DNA from: Gracilaria domingensis
Lineage: Eukaryota > Rhodophyta > Florideophyceae > Gracilariales > Gracilariaceae
Reading direction: 5' to 3'
Length of the DNA: 64,000 nt
Assembly (NCBI GenBank): GCA_022539475.1
Contig: VCMS01000005.1
Location: 310,001-374,000, forward strand
Below, piece by piece: positions 13,142 to 29,604 of the stretch. The position numbers and the translations under genes were made by a program. Under the pieces are notes generated by a model. It had not been told where the DNA came from. It searched no databases and saw only the letters and a list, made by a program, of their open reading frames with translations. Numbering within the stretch: position 1 is the first letter of the stretch; every line of letters begins with the position of its first letter.

Positions 13142-15558
13142 CTATGCACCAAGGTCTTTCTTGATTTTGTTCAAAGCTGAACCAGCTCTGAACCAATCTA
13201 GTTGCTCGTCATTGAACGTGTGCCTCAACAAAATGTCCATTGAGATGCCATCTGCCTTTGTCATTCTCATTGTGACTGGCTGCCCCGGTGTTAAGTCCTT
13301 CAAACCTACGATTGATATTTTGTCACTCGAATCAATCTTGTCATAATCTGCCGGGTTGTCAAACGTTAAAGGAAGCATTCCTTGCTTCTTCAGGTTTGTT
13401 TCATGAATCCGAGCAAATGATTTGACTATTACTGCAACACCGCCTAGATGTCGCGGCTCCAGAGCAGCGTGCTCACGGCTAGAGCCCTCCCCGTAGTTTT
13501 CGTCGCCAATTACCACCCATTTAATCCCCTCCCCTTTGTACGCTCGTGCAGTGTCCGGAACGGCGCCGTATTCCCCCGAGACAACATTCTTAACGTAATT
13601 GATTTCACCATTCTCATCATTTACAGCTCCAATGAGCATGTTATTCGAGATGTTGTCAAGATGACCGCGGAACTTCAACCAAGGGCCGGCCATAGAGATA
13701 TGATCTGTAGTGCACTTCCCACGAGCCTTAATCAAAATTGGCATGTCAGTGTAGTCCTTTCCGTCCCATGCTGGAAACGGTTCAAGAAATGACAATCTTT
13801 GGGAGTTGGGATCGATCTTAACCTCAATAGAGATCCCGTCATCAGCAGGGGCTTGGAATGTATCCTCTCCAGGGTCGAAGCCCCTTACCGGTAGTTCTTC
13901 TCCTGAGGGAGCTGCAAGTTTAAATTCTGCTCCATCTGCGCCTTGAAGTGTATCGACTGCAGGGTTGAACTTCAATGATCCAGCCAGAGACATTGCAGTT
14001 ACAATTTCGGGTGAGGCAACAAAAGCGTGAGTCTGAGGATTTCCGTCATTTCTTTGAGAGAAATTGCGATTGAACGACGTTATGATGGAGTTGGGCGTTC
14101 CCTTGGGCACATCATTACGGTTCCATTGACCAATGCAGGGACCGCACGCGTTTGCAAGTACTGTTCCGCCAGCTTCGGTGAAAGTGTCGAGAATACCATC
14201 TCGGGATATGGTCGCTCGCACTTGCTCTGACCCAGGTGTGATATTAAAGATAGATTTGCTCTTGAGCCCATGAGAGAGAGCTTGCTTGACAACCGAGGCT
14301 GCCCGAGTCATGTCTTCATATGACGAGTTTGTACAGGAGCCAATGAGACCAGCCGAGAGGTCTGCCGGCCAGCCGTTTTTCTCGACCTCTTCCTTGAATT
14401 TGGACAGCGGATGAGCCAGATCAGGAGTAAAGGGACCGTTAATGTGCGGCTCTAGTTCGGATAAGTTGATCTCAATCAGCTGGTCGTATACTGCGTTTTC
14501 GTCAGCTTTGAGATGTTCAGCGAAGGAATCCGCGAGGCTAGCAATACCGTCACGCCCAGTTGCCTTCAAATAGTCGCCCATGCGACTGTTGTAAGGAAAC
14601 ATGGACGTGGTAGCACCGATCTCAGCACCCATGTTACAAATAGTACCCATTCCAGTGCAACTGAGAGAGTCGACACCTTCTCCAAAGTACTCAACGATTG
14701 CGCCAGTTCCACCCTTTACGGTAAGAATACCAGCAACTTTGAGGATGACATCTTTCGGTGAGGCCCACTCTTGCAGCTTCCCAGTCAGCTTGACGCCAAT
14801 AACCTTTGGCGCCTTCAACTCCCATGGTAGCCCAACCATGACGTCTACAGCATCCGCTCCGCCAACACCGACTGCACACGCACCCAAACCACCGGCATTA
14901 GGGGTGTGGGAGTCAGTTCCGATCATAAGCAGACCGGGGAACGCGTAGTTCTCAAGGACGATCTGATGAATAATACCTGAACCAGGTTTCCAGAAACCCA
15001 GACCATACTTGGCTCCGGCCGAGGCTAAGAAATCATACACCTCTTTGTTCTGACTCTTTGCTCTGGCCATGTCTTCGTCTGCACCTACTTCAGCAGCGAT
15101 GAGATGATCACAATGGATGGTTGAAGGCACGGCCACCTGGGGCTTTGCAGATGCCATGAATTGAATCACCGCCATCTGTGCGGTAGCATCCTGCAACGCA
15201 ACGCGCTCAGGTCGCAACTTGAGGAAAGTTTCGCCGCGAACCGGAACTTGTTCCGGATCATCCAGATGGCCGTAGAGCACTTTCTCTGCCAGCGTAAGGG
15301 GGCGGTTGAGTCTGATGATCAGAACGAATGTCAGTACAGCGAAATGAAGCACGCACTGTGGATGAAGCGGAAGTGATTCGCAACGCACTTGGATCGGACC
15401 GTGCTAAGCCTGTCATCGATAGCAGCATAGACGGGCTCAAGCTCATTGTGAGGCTCCAGGGGAGACATTGGTGTTTGGCGAGCTGCGGCCGTGACGCGGA
15501 ATGCACGCGATGTCCATCGCGCAATGGGTATTCTGGCGATGCGATCCATGGCAATCAT
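13142..15558 (-). CDS. ACO2: Mitochondrial aconitate hydratase, two exons
   Basis: Isomerises citrate to isocitrate in the TCA cycle. Exon 1 is 15558-15389 and exon 2 is 15311-13142. The 77-nt intron starts GTGCGT, has TACTGAC at 15336-15330 and ends CATCAG. Splicing joins STVRSK to [10 protein letters not shown], restoring the conserved ACO2 start and giving 779 residues. Without splicing the frame would begin with a run unlike aconitase. The exon 1 start [15 protein letters not shown], rich in Arg and hydrophobics, fits a mitochondrial presequence. Cluster ligands are GSCTNSS and [11 protein letters not shown], and the swivel domain has [18 protein letters not shown]. The gene matches ACO2 rather than the cytosolic IRP1 type in length and sequence. 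It is divergent from ISCA1, whose product helps assemble 4Fe-4S clusters such as that of aconitase. Confidence 0.95.
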
Positions 15559-16331
15559 CGTGAACGAGGGCGCTTCAATACGCGGGCTGGAAGAAGCTCA
15601 GACAACTCTGAGCGGTCAATAGCGCAAGAGGCAATGACAGAATCTGTGAGCAAGCTACGTTTCTGAAATTGAGCTGCCGTCTCAAAGCGATCGCCGAAAT
15701 GGAGAGTAGCGGAGAAAAGCTAGCATCAAAGAGCCTGCAATATCTCTAAGATACCGTTGCGCGCCCCGATGGAAGCGCGCACGCAGGCACAAGTGCGTGG
15801 CGGTTCTCTCTACTAGAGAGTCTCTAGATTCTAGAGGCATTCATGATTTATGCGCACGTGGACCCGAAACGAAGCCAAATGGCTTGGTGCATTGCAGCCG
15901 TGTAAGGGTTCCCCACCATTGGTCTAAGCCAGATGCTAGGACCAACCAAAGTGCTCCAAGTCGCCACGCGGAGGTATCATAAGGTCGCGAAGCGTCACAC
16001 GATCCGGCCGCCAAACAACAAATGCGTGTCTGTCGCCCACCCAGCGCGCACACTTGGTGCGCAGCCATTAGAACACCGGTGCCATGAAAGCCAATAACCG
16101 TGCGGCAACCGTTTGCGTAGCACGCGATCAATGGGTTTTTGGCCGCGACGCCTTCGTCATGGAAGCGAGTGGTCTTTCAGGCCCAATCTCGCTCTCTAAC
16201 GGCGTTTTTGCTCCAGACGTCTCCAACTTGTCTTCTCTGCGAGGGGGGCACGTTCCCAACTGCCCCCCACTGTTATCGTGACCAGCAGCGCTTTCGGCGC
16301 TTACGATTTGTCCATCGACTTGCTTGAAAAC
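15559..16331. other. Shared upstream region of aconitase and ISCA1
   Basis: 773-base divergent region between the two ATGs. Two adjacent 15-bp palindromes lie at 15806-15836. CCAAT-like words occur near 15915-15950 (CCATTGGT, CCAACCAAAG). No coding frame of recognisable type. Confidence 0.55.
15806..15836. promoter_or_regulatory. Two adjacent one-base-centred palindromes
   Basis: 15806-15820 is CTCTCTA-C-TAGAGAG and 15822-15836 is CTCTAGA-T-TCTAGAG, separated by a single T. Each has perfect 7-base arms. The second contains TCTAGATTCTAGA, present identically at 57573-57585 between Hop and threonine synthase. They lie about 220-250 bases from the aconitase ATG, so they may serve both genes. 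Confidence 0.5.
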
Positions 16332-16784
16332 ATGCTCAAAATCACATCTGCTTCGCGTCAGTTCGCAGCTGGCGTGCTACGCCGGTCGCGAACTTGTTCT
16401 ACGGCGACTGAAGCCGTATCAGAATCGCCGGCTCGTCGACCGAGGAGAAGAGCCCCGGCGGCACTCGAGGTCACCGAAGCTGCTGCTGAGCGCATTCGGT
16501 TTTTGCTGAGTCAGAAGACTCCGAAGCCCACTGGCGTGCGCATTGGTCTTCGAACGCGTGGTTGCAACGGAATGGCGTACACGCTCAATTATGCTGATGA
16601 GCGCCCGAAGTTTGACGAAAAGGTTTCCATAGAAGGTGCTGAGGTTTACATTGATCCACGAGCCCTCATGCACATTGTTGGCACTAAGATGGATTTTGTT
16701 GACAACGAACTTGTCTCTGAGTTTGTGTTCCATAACCCCAATGCGAAGGGAACGTGCGGATGTGGAGAGTCGTTTAATGTTTAG
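16332..16784 (+). CDS. ISCA1: Iron-sulfur cluster assembly protein ISCA1-type
   Basis: A 150-residue A-type Fe-S carrier that works with ISCA2 and IBA57 in mitochondria to form 4Fe-4S clusters. The A-type domain covers about residues 43-150: LEVTEAAAERIRFLL, then GVRIGLRTRGCNGMAYTLNYA with the first conserved Cys, and the C-terminal TCGCGESFNV with the Cys pair. The first 40 residues (MLKITSASRQFAAGVLRRSRTCSTA and on) are basic and Ser/Ala-rich, a good mitochondrial presequence. The ATG at 16332 is chosen because it opens this presequence; an upstream in-frame ATG at 16278 would bury it. The RTRGCNGM form and TCGCGESF ending are closer to ISCA1 than ISCA2. It ends in TAG. Confidence 0.93.
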   Translation: MLKITSASRQFAAGVLRRSRTCSTATEAVSESPARRPRRRAPAALEVTEAAAERIRFLLSQKTPKPTGVRIGLRTRGCNGMAYTLNYADERPKFDEKVSIEGAEVYIDPRALMHIVGTKMDFVDNELVSEFVFHNPNAKGTCGCGESFNV

Positions 16785-17885
16785 CGTTTTCGTTTTCACT
16801 CAATAACTTCGACAAATGTCCCTGCTGCAGTCTTTTGCGCCTCACCATTGTGTCATTTGCGTGCGTCCGTCAACGCACTTTGCTGTGATTCAGCCATCGT
16901 TCATTAGAGATCGCACAATTTCAGAGCAGCTGTTGTATCTTACTCTAACCATAGTTCGGCCTCGATGGTGTAGACGCCAAAGATACTAAGAAACCAAATG
17001 GAATCATGTAGGAATTACGAAGGAACAGTACTACTTTGTAATTCTGCGAATGAAACAGAAATGTGAGCAAAGGGCAGTCACCAGAGACAAGACGAAAGTT
17101 TGAAAGATTTTGTACGATTACTGTGATGCACCAAGGATTGGTTACGGACAACGGAACCAGGCAAAGCTTTTCGCTGCGGATCCGTGTCCACATTTTTATC
17201 AGCAATCTAACTACCCGTGAAGTACATATCGTCAGCAAAGGGAACGTTTTTGCTCAGATCTTCAGACAACCTTAATTAAGGATATGGTCGAGGGCCCAAG
17301 GCTTTCCATCTGGATATCAAGACCCTTGTTTTGCTGAAAGAGTGCCTCTTATCCCCCTACCCACGTCATGTAAAAGTTTTGGTAGTACAAAATCACCTTG
17401 CTGTTGGATCTGAGGCGGAAAGACGTTCCGTCGTAGCTTCCGAGCCTGAGGATTTCCAAATAACGAGAATCAAACCGTCGTGGAGTACGACAGGACCTTG
17501 TACCCTCGAAGCCCAACCGGGTTTCGAAACCTGCGCTAAGATTCCCGAGTACCGATGTGAATCGAAACTGCAGTTAGAATAGGGATCCTGTCTTTTTTGC
17601 CCTGGACTGTTCTACGGAGCGAAATCGTCAGCTGAATGCTGACTAATGTCGCAATGATCCGCAGTCAATATTGATCTCGACCTTGATACCGGCATCTGTG
17701 CAAACTGGCAACGAAAGAACAAGAACTACGGTGGTGGCCTCGGGAGCAAAAACGGAAAGACGGTGAAAGACTTTTATTGCCGCAGAGTTCACTTACTATT
17801 CATACAGATACACGCGAACTCATTACCTTTCAGCACAAAATGCTTCAAACTCACAGGAACCCTTCCCTGTATTAAAGTAAGCACT
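16785..17885. other. Intergenic, nothing recognised
   Basis: Convergent 3' flanks of ISCA1 and the RedCAP-like gene. Only short unrelated frames. Confidence 0.5.
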
Positions 17886-18548
17886 TTAGTACAGAATCTT
17901 GCCAAGGCCAATGTTGATAACATCCAAAATAGGAGTTCCGGTGGCAATTGAGCAGCCGACTACAGCCATGAGGCCGAGCATGGAAACACGGCAGTTCCAA
18001 AGCTCAGCACCCTTCGTGAGTCCCGGTTCGAAAGGGGGAAGAAGCCCAGCCGGTTCTTCATCGGCCTCTCCAGGGGCGAGCAGGAGCTTATCCTGGAAGC
18101 TGAAGGGGGCGAGAGCAGCAGCAACGGAAACAAAGAGCACATGAATGTGAGCAACGAGGATGACGGCACGTTCCTTGGTGATCATAGCGGTGTCACCCAA
18201 GCTTCCGAGCACGCCCCATGACGAGGTTTCCAGAACTCCCTCTGGAAGGAGGCCATGTCCCTTGCAATAAGCCGTTGCTACGAGCATGACAAAGCCGAAC
18301 ATCGCATGGCGACCATTCCAGCGCTCAGCCTTGACGGAGGCTCCCCAGCCACGGGCGGCAAAGGACGGGTACTCCTTCTTGTAGTCCTCCATTGCGTTTG
18401 TGAAGATTGGCAGTACCGTCATCGTCACGGCAGAGCGAGACGGTGCAACTCTGGTGGACAAGCGCGTGCTGAACGACGATGTGCTTCCGCACAGCGACGC
18501 ACGTTGGAGAGAAGGGCGGACGATGGAGGATGACGCGACGAAAGCCAT
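17886..18548 (-). CDS. RedCAP/Lhcr-like chlorophyll-binding thylakoid protein
   Basis: A 220-residue protein of the LHC superfamily. Residues 1-42 (Ser/Arg/Ala-rich, ending near SRSAVTM) form a plastid transit peptide. Helix 1 holds the chlorophyll-binding motif KAERWNGRHAMFGFVML (about 73-89). A middle hydrophobic helix follows at about 127-150 (AVILVAHIHVLFVSVAAAL). Helix 3 holds GAELWNCRVSMLGLMAVVGC (about 180-199). The ExxNxR plus AM or SM pattern pairs helices 1 and 3. The WNGR/WNCR form rather than KHGR or KNGR, together with the short length, favours the RedCAP family of red-lineage algae over typical PSI Lhcr antennae. In helix 3 Cys replaces the usual Gly between Asn and Arg. It may also be a divergent Lhcr. 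This gene is the best sign that the genome is of red algal type. Confidence 0.8.
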   Translation of the reverse strand: MAFVASSSIVRPSLQRASLCGSTSSFSTRLSTRVAPSRSAVTMTVLPIFTNAMEDYKKEYPSFAARGWGASVKAERWNGRHAMFGFVMLVATAYCKGHGLLPEGVLETSSWGVLGSLGDTAMITKERAVILVAHIHVLFVSVAAALAPFSFQDKLLLAPGEADEEPAGLLPPFEPGLTKGAELWNCRVSMLGLMAVVGCSIATGTPILDVINIGLGKILY

Positions 18549-21304
18549 TGGGAATGTGTCCGTGTTTGTGTCAAAAGAGTAAAGAGAGGAAAAGGACAGG
18601 TTCAGAGCAATGACGCGGAAGGAAAGGATTGCCGTTCAAGGATGGACCACTTGAGCTATACTTGGGGGAACGAGGCGCCTGTATCGTGTTTCGTAGCAGT
18701 TCTTATGGCAACGGAGGGTTTCTGGCTGCGTACGAAGGGCGATAAATACTGGCGAGGTTCGGGGGAGCGGAGCCTCCCAAGATGAGCTGCATTTGCAGCA
18801 GTCGCCAATACACAGCGGTTTGTAAAAAGATCTCGTTTGGAGGGTTGTGCCTGCATTCTTTCCGCCTTCGAGCGCACCACCCTTTCCTCCCAACGGCATG
18901 GATATTTGCGAAAATCACACCAATCGATGGGAGACACCTGGCCTTCTATTGTTCCCACCGCCAGATCCGAGAGCCTCTCCATCATTCGGAGATGGAGGTG
19001 TCGCTCTTTCGAATCGCAGGGATTCCTAATCCCAAATGGCTATCCAAGGCCGTGTCCCGCCGTCGTCAGTCGCCACATCTCTGACCTTTGGATTAGAAGG
19101 GCTGGCTACCCTTACGTGACATCAATAACCATAGTCAAGAAAAATCGAAGAGAGAAGCGTATTAAGGATACTATCATCATAATCATCATCAACAGGGTGA
19201 TCAACTCATCTTGTCGAAGCAGAACTTAGTTATACAGGAACGCTGTTTTCACTACCTTTCAGAACAACATCGTGCGCGCACTGCGTACGCAAAATGAATG
19301 TACTGGGTTCCAACGAAGCTCGAGCGCTCCCAGACTAGAATGTTGATAGAATGAACTATGAACAGATTTCACTTGCGCCTTAGATTTGTGCGCTCTCTCT
19401 CTCTCTCTCTCTTTATGGGTGTAACAGCCTAATTCCGGCGTGCTACAGATCGTTTCTGTTGAAAGAAACGTTCTCTCACTAGGAAGGCCAAAACCTTTTC
19501 TGTGCGCTCTCACAATTAAAGAGAGAGCGAATTTACGCGCAGCAGCCTGCGACAACATCATGATACGTCAACTTCTTCAATGTGGGCGTCGCGTCATCGA
19601 GAGAGGGTGTACGTGTTGTTAGACTACGAATATGCATGCGGACTCCACATTGCGGAGCGATTAACCAGAAAGACAGAATGTGTCCTAGAGTCTTGTCCGG
19701 CACGCATGTAATCGTCGATGTAAAGTCGCTTTGTTCTTCTCTTCAAAGAAGGGGGATGTGCCAGTATACTCCTCTCCTCTTTTCCCCAGGCTCTAAACGA
19801 GCCAAGTGCCCCGGGATTGTACAGATCTTTGCCACATAAAGCAAAATCATAGGCGCAGTACCTGACAAGACATAATTCACAGAACTTCTTGGCCTTTGTA
19901 AAGAGAGAGAACCTCCTCTGAAGCTCTACCGTAATTTAGGAATAAGAAACTACTGTCCACAATAAAGAAGAAGAAGTACAGATCTTTGAACTCCAGCGAG
20001 CCTACTGCAAACTATAAAATGCTTTGCCAATGACACAAGGAACTCACTGGTAATTCTGGTTCGTATAGTGTCTCTCGAATTGACCATTGTACGAGTTCAG
20101 ACAGAGGCAAGTCAGATCTTTACGCCCCACGCGAAGGAATGTCTGCGTGAAACGAACATTGCCTTCCACGGTGATGAATCTATCACCAACTTCTGCATGT
20201 CAAAATTGGTACAGGAGCAATTGAGCTTGAGTTGGCCGCCTTGTAAGTTGCCTGATAAAAGCTGAAGAAGCAGTGTTTTGTTTCTTCGTGAAGAGAAATT
20301 CATTATCGTGTGTTTCAGTGCGAGTGCTTTGTGGATATAAGTGCCCAAGTAAGTAATACAATAGAAAGTGATGGAGACGTTCTGACCTTCTTTAGCAGAA
20401 TTCTCGTCGACTTCCGAACTGGCAAAAAAAGCAACGTGAAGCAGAACAAACGTTTACTTTCAAAGGAAGACATAAAGCAAAAGCATCGCGCAACACTGTT
20501 CGGGGTTGGATGGGGAGAGCGCGAAACACGAAGAGCAGAAGTTGTTCTTGCACAGTTTTCAACGGGCCACCTGCATCGGTGGCTGCACGTGTTGTTAAGA
20601 AAACAATGCGATGCGACGTCGGCACGGATGTCAACAGAGTGTGAACCTTGTTTTGTTTCGGTGTCCGCTGACGAACGTTTGGAGAAGCAAGCTACCGATC
20701 CCACGGGATAAATGAGAGATGGGACCTTTCAAGTTTTTGGCGTTGTTTTGGGAAAGAAGGCATCTCGCTGCTCAAACTAAAACCCAGCACCTGTCCTGGT
20801 CGTTTTGACGGTTTGGCACGTGCTTTTGTGATTTCTCTAACCCTCTTGTCTGCACCGAAGGTATGCCTTATATCTTTAGCGCATCACGCAGATAAGACGA
20901 TGCTTGACGTACCCATTGGCAGAAGATACAAGCAAATGCCACCGGTAAGATAGCATCTCTCGATTGCGGAAGGCGCACCCACTGATCGCACATTTCTGGC
21001 TCGTCATTCGGCTGCAAAAGGGTGCGAATGAATGGACAGTTTGGCCCACTGAATCTTGGCGCTGGCAAAGTGCGTCAGAAATAAACGCAATTCTGGACAT
21101 GAAGAATAATTATGCCACATTGCTGTCCGCGCTCGAAGCCAAAGTGCACAAAAGGTGTGTAACGGCAGCTGGTACATCCCTTCTTCGTACATTCTTCCCG
21201 AGCTCATAGCCGCCTTACATCAACGTTGTCTCCGCCCCCTGTTCCCAGTTGTTCACCAGCACACCGAAAACATCTCAAGGCTCTTCCGCTTCGTCGCACT
21301 CAAG
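18549..21304. other. Long intergenic region, no gene recognised
   Basis: Upstream of the RedCAP-like gene and of the zinc-finger gene. Holds a CT tract at about 19392-19412 followed by TTTATGGG, and a GAA tract near 19966-19976. Overlapping frames on both strands at 20310-20711 resemble nothing known. A sequence like a tRNA A-box (minus strand, near 18640-18655) has no B-box partner. Confidence 0.5.
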
Positions 21305-21940
21305 ATGATGCGAACTTCCTCACCGATTCGTACAAGACGTCTCCGCTGCCAACGTTGTTCAGAGAAAAAGTTTCGTACAACGCAAGACCTCGCGCTACAC
21401 GTACTTTCAAAACATGCAAAGCTTCAATTACCGACCGCTCCAGCCGAGGATACACGGTCAATAACGCTCAGTTCTCCCATTCTGCCCGGCGAAACAGAGG
21501 AACTAGACCTGCTTCTTACAAATGCTTTGCGCAACAACCTCGTCCGTGACCGCGTCAAAAGCTTCAAGCCACATATCGAAGAACACCTGACCACCCCGCT
21601 TAAGGCCACGGACACCTCTTCGAAACGACTGCGAAAACACTCGTCCCTTGAGAACCAGAGGAAACGTGCAAAGTCTGCGCAGAACGGAACGATGACGACT
21701 GAGTCTTGTCAAAGTCCATATCTTCCTGCTGCGCAATCCTGGGCACCACACCGTGTCTTGAGAACTGAAGGAGGTCCTTCCTCACATTTAGATGACGTGT
21801 ACACTCCAGTTCCTGGAGAAAGTATCGGTCCATGTGCACAAGATGTTTTCCATGCGCAATGTCGTACCGGTCAAATACCGCTCATTCCTACGCTTCTCAA
21901 ACAGACAACCACTCTGAACTTTGCAAACGCTCTGTTTTAA
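21305..21940 (+). CDS. Single C2H2-type zinc-finger protein
   Basis: A 211-residue basic protein. Near the N-terminus (about residues 12-36) it has LRCQRCSEKKFRTTQDLALHVLSKH, a C-x2-C-x13-H-x4-H finger with the usual Phe and Leu core positions. The rest is rich in Ser, Thr, Lys and Arg, with a basic stretch SKRLRKHSSLENQRKRAKS around 105-125 that could be a nuclear localisation signal. No second finger is seen. The ATG at 21305 (immediately repeated at 21308) gives a short basic start ahead of the finger; the frame is open 50 codons further upstream, but that part does not look like protein. A nuclear DNA- or RNA-binding role is an inference from the finger alone. Confidence 0.55.
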   Translation: MMRTSSPIRTRRLRCQRCSEKKFRTTQDLALHVLSKHAKLQLPTAPAEDTRSITLSSPILPGETEELDLLLTNALRNNLVRDRVKSFKPHIEEHLTTPLKATDTSSKRLRKHSSLENQRKRAKSAQNGTMTTESCQSPYLPAAQSWAPHRVLRTEGGPSSHLDDVYTPVPGESIGPCAQDVFHAQCRTGQIPLIPTLLKQTTTLNFANALF

Positions 21941-23131
21941 GTACAGGTATTACTCTAAGCGAGGTTTTATTCAAAGTTCAGGAAATTCTGTGTTCGCCGT
22001 GTGACACTTTCACCTTGTACAACACTCATTATTCTCATTCCCACGCAGTCTTGGAAGTGTGTGTATCATTTCTTTTTGTTTCTCAGCTTGTTTTTGTAAG
22101 CCTTTGGTGCCAGTGCATGCTCCAAGTGGTGGATTAATCTCGTGTTCGTCAGGCATCTTCATGGTTTCAGAGTCGCTCTCTCACTCTCCTTCTGTTAACC
22201 GATGGCCTACCCAAGAGAACCTTTGACCAATGGCACTTGTGTGGAAACGTACTTTGCGAAAGTTCGGCACCCTAACTCATGGTGACGTGAATGTTGTTGC
22301 AGGGGTAGGAGTGCGTATATTGTGTCGACCCATAAGCTTCATTATCATCCTAGATTTAGGTGTGACGTGGGCTCATGTAAACCTGACTCCACGAGTTTCC
22401 CTTTAATTGATCCACCATTTTCCATTACATGAAACGCTCATTGAAGAGTAAGAAAGAAGACAGCCTCAATAGTTCATAAAGATGACCTCTGTATTTTTGA
22501 CGAAGTACGCGAGATAGCCCTCACCTGCCCATCAAATCATTCGTAGAGTAATTCCTAAAGTGATCTCTTGATGAGAACGCGCTGGTTTATTCCCCTCTCT
22601 CGGAACCTTTCCAGCCGGGTTTCTTTGTAGAACGATCTACCATCTGAAGAAATAGCTTTTGTCTGGGTGCATCATACATTATGTATATACTGTTGACATA
22701 ACCTTGGCTTTGAATGATCTACAGAGCGCGCAGTACGACGGTACGCTTTGCAAAAATTCTCTTCTCTTTGCTGTAGGAAGCAAGTCTTCTGGGTATTTTT
22801 CAAATACTGTATCTATCGTTCATGGATCCTTCAAAATGGAATTCCCGGCAGCTTTTGAACTTCCAGAATTCAGAATCATGGCTGTGAACAAACCGGTCTC
22901 AAATCATTGGATGGACTCAACCGAAGACCACACCTGCACGGCGAGACGTGTACTGGCGCAATCCAAACTAACGTTCTTGAGGGGTTCAACTGAAGTTCAA
23001 TGCACATTCGATCTGTGCTCTGATTCCGAACGTTCAGTAGTGAGCAACCTGCGACTTCTGCGCTCTTTATCGATCCTAGACTATAACTGCTGAAAGGCAT
23101 TCGATTTTCGAACTTCACATGTCTCTGCTGA
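21941..23131 (+). other. Intergenic plus possible first exon of the next gene
   Basis: From 22836 an open frame beginning MEFPAAFELPEFRIMAVN runs to 23093 and may be a 5' exon of the orphan that starts at 23132 in another frame. A pyrimidine/CA-rich acceptor (TTCACACACAG, ending 23151) lies just inside that gene. The candidate donors that keep the frame (at 23015 or 22973) are weak, so I cannot fix a junction. The part 21941-22835 shows nothing. Confidence 0.3.
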
Positions 23132-24538
23132 ATGGTATCATTCACACACAGGTGGCCAGTAGAGCTCGATGCTCTTCCGCTTCTCCCGACATTACCCACT
23201 CTCACACCGACCGCCCATGTTCTTCGCCACCTTCGTACTGTGCTTTTTGGGGCAACACAGAACGGAGAACATTTGACGACGCTGGTCGCGAGACCATCAG
23301 CGACGACAGAAACGCCAAGCTCGTTTTCACCACAGATTGAGCATCGAGGTGCGTCGCAGCGCGTGAACTTGCTCATTGATGGATTCGCGCACAACCTTTC
23401 ACATAACACCCTACCAATACCAGTGTACGCCCAACTTTCTGAACAACCGCCCGTTTTGAAGTATCTTCCACCGGGAGATACGGCCTTGACAGCATTTCCA
23501 ATTGCGGCCGCATGCCGCTTGAATGGAACTGACCTCGAGGTAACATTTTCTACCCGAATACCGGACATCCACTTCTACGCATTCAAGGAGCAGGCTCTGA
23601 GTGAAACCGATGTGAGGCTTTCTGAAAATAGTCTCTCTATCCTATTGCGAACAGAACTGAGCAATGGGCATGGCTTACTGGAACAACGAAGTTCTACGAC
23701 TATGTCTGTTCAGCCTGTTCGCATGCGAGATACGACAAGCATAACTCGAGTCGCGGGGGCTTGGTATGCTGGAAACAATGAAGAATACACTGCGGCTATC
23801 ACGTCGCTTGGACGGCATCTCGCTCGGAAACGAAATCGTCGCATCGCGCCCCCTCCCTCTCCCTCTTCCTCTTCCCCCGCAACTCCGGTTGTGGCAAAAG
23901 CAATCATTCTTCATTTCGATAGCTCCGTTCGGGTGCGGTGGATGTACGTACTGGCCCGACCGACCACTGTAAAGTGGATATGTGTCTGTCAAGGAAACCG
24001 GGCAGCGGGAGTTCCCATATCTTTTCAAGTTTCAGACCAAGTCTCCAGTACTGATATACCGGAAAGGCATGTAAATGACCGACACGGAAAATCCCATCCG
24101 GCACCCCGTCAATCGAACTTCAGGAGAGAGACTCCGAGAAGTTCAAGGCGTGGAAGTGGTAAGAGAAGAATTAGTATCGAACGAAGCAGTGTAGTCAGGG
24201 GGATTCCTTCTTCTAGTAGAATTCAACAGGACTCGGATGAACCCAAGAAGGAGGAGTCATTTATGACAGAAAAAATGACAGAGCTGAAGTTTGATGATGC
24301 AGTCGTAGAAGAAGTTAAAACGGCGTCCTCCAACATGAGGTTACCTCTTTCTGTTCGGATACGAAAAAGTGAGGTTGATGCAGAAGGGACTGATATGTCG
24401 GATGAAGTGAGTCTCGCATTAGAATTCACGAACACGAGTCTCGAAGACACCGTATTGAGTAGTGTTTATAACGATGATGAATCCATCATCGCTGATTGTG
24501 TCGCAAGTATCTCAATGTGGATTACAGTGAAGAAGTAG
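23132..24538 (+). CDS. Orphan protein, unrecognised
   Basis: A 468-residue open frame in which I recognise no family. The N-terminal half (about 70-250) alternates short hydrophobic strands with polar turns, for example VNLLIDGFAHNL, FPIAAACRLNGTDLEVTF and LSILLRTELSNG, and suggests a beta-rich fold. A basic linker KRNRRIAPPPSPSSSS (about 233-250) is followed by a second strand-rich part. The last third is charged and Ser-rich: a basic stretch of about 330-360 (SSRRGSGKRRISIERS) and an acidic Lys/Glu tail. No signal peptide or membrane segment is evident. The first ATG is used as start, but an upstream exon at 22836 is possible. The protein could be lineage-specific. Confidence 0.5.
   Translation: MVSFTHRWPVELDALPLLPTLPTLTPTAHVLRHLRTVLFGATQNGEHLTTLVARPSATTETPSSFSPQIEHRGASQRVNLLIDGFAHNLSHNTLPIPVYAQLSEQPPVLKYLPPGDTALTAFPIAAACRLNGTDLEVTFSTRIPDIHFYAFKEQALSETDVRLSENSLSILLRTELSNGHGLLEQRSSTTMSVQPVRMRDTTSITRVAGAWYAGNNEEYTAAITSLGRHLARKRNRRIAPPPSPSSSSPATPVVAKAIILHFDSSVRVRWMYVLARPTTVKWICVCQGNRAAGVPISFQVSDQVSSTDIPERHVNDRHGKSHPAPRQSNFRRETPRSSRRGSGKRRISIERSSVVRGIPSSSRIQQDSDEPKKEESFMTEKMTELKFDDAVVEEVKTASSNMRLPLSVRIRKSEVDAEGTDMSDEVSLALEFTNTSLEDTVLSSVYNDDESIIADCVASISMWITVKK

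Positions 24539-29604
<5,066 letters not shown>

Noticed and set aside
18630-18660. tRNA A-box-like TAGCTCAAGTGG on the minus strand
   Set aside because: No B-box at the proper distance and no cloverleaf stems.
20310-20711. Opposed 130-codon frames on both strands
   Set aside because: Neither strand shows a motif, signal or composition typical of protein; chance overlap.
22876-23568. 230-codon minus-strand frame
   Set aside because: Overlaps the start of the better plus-strand orphan frame and has no recognisable motif.
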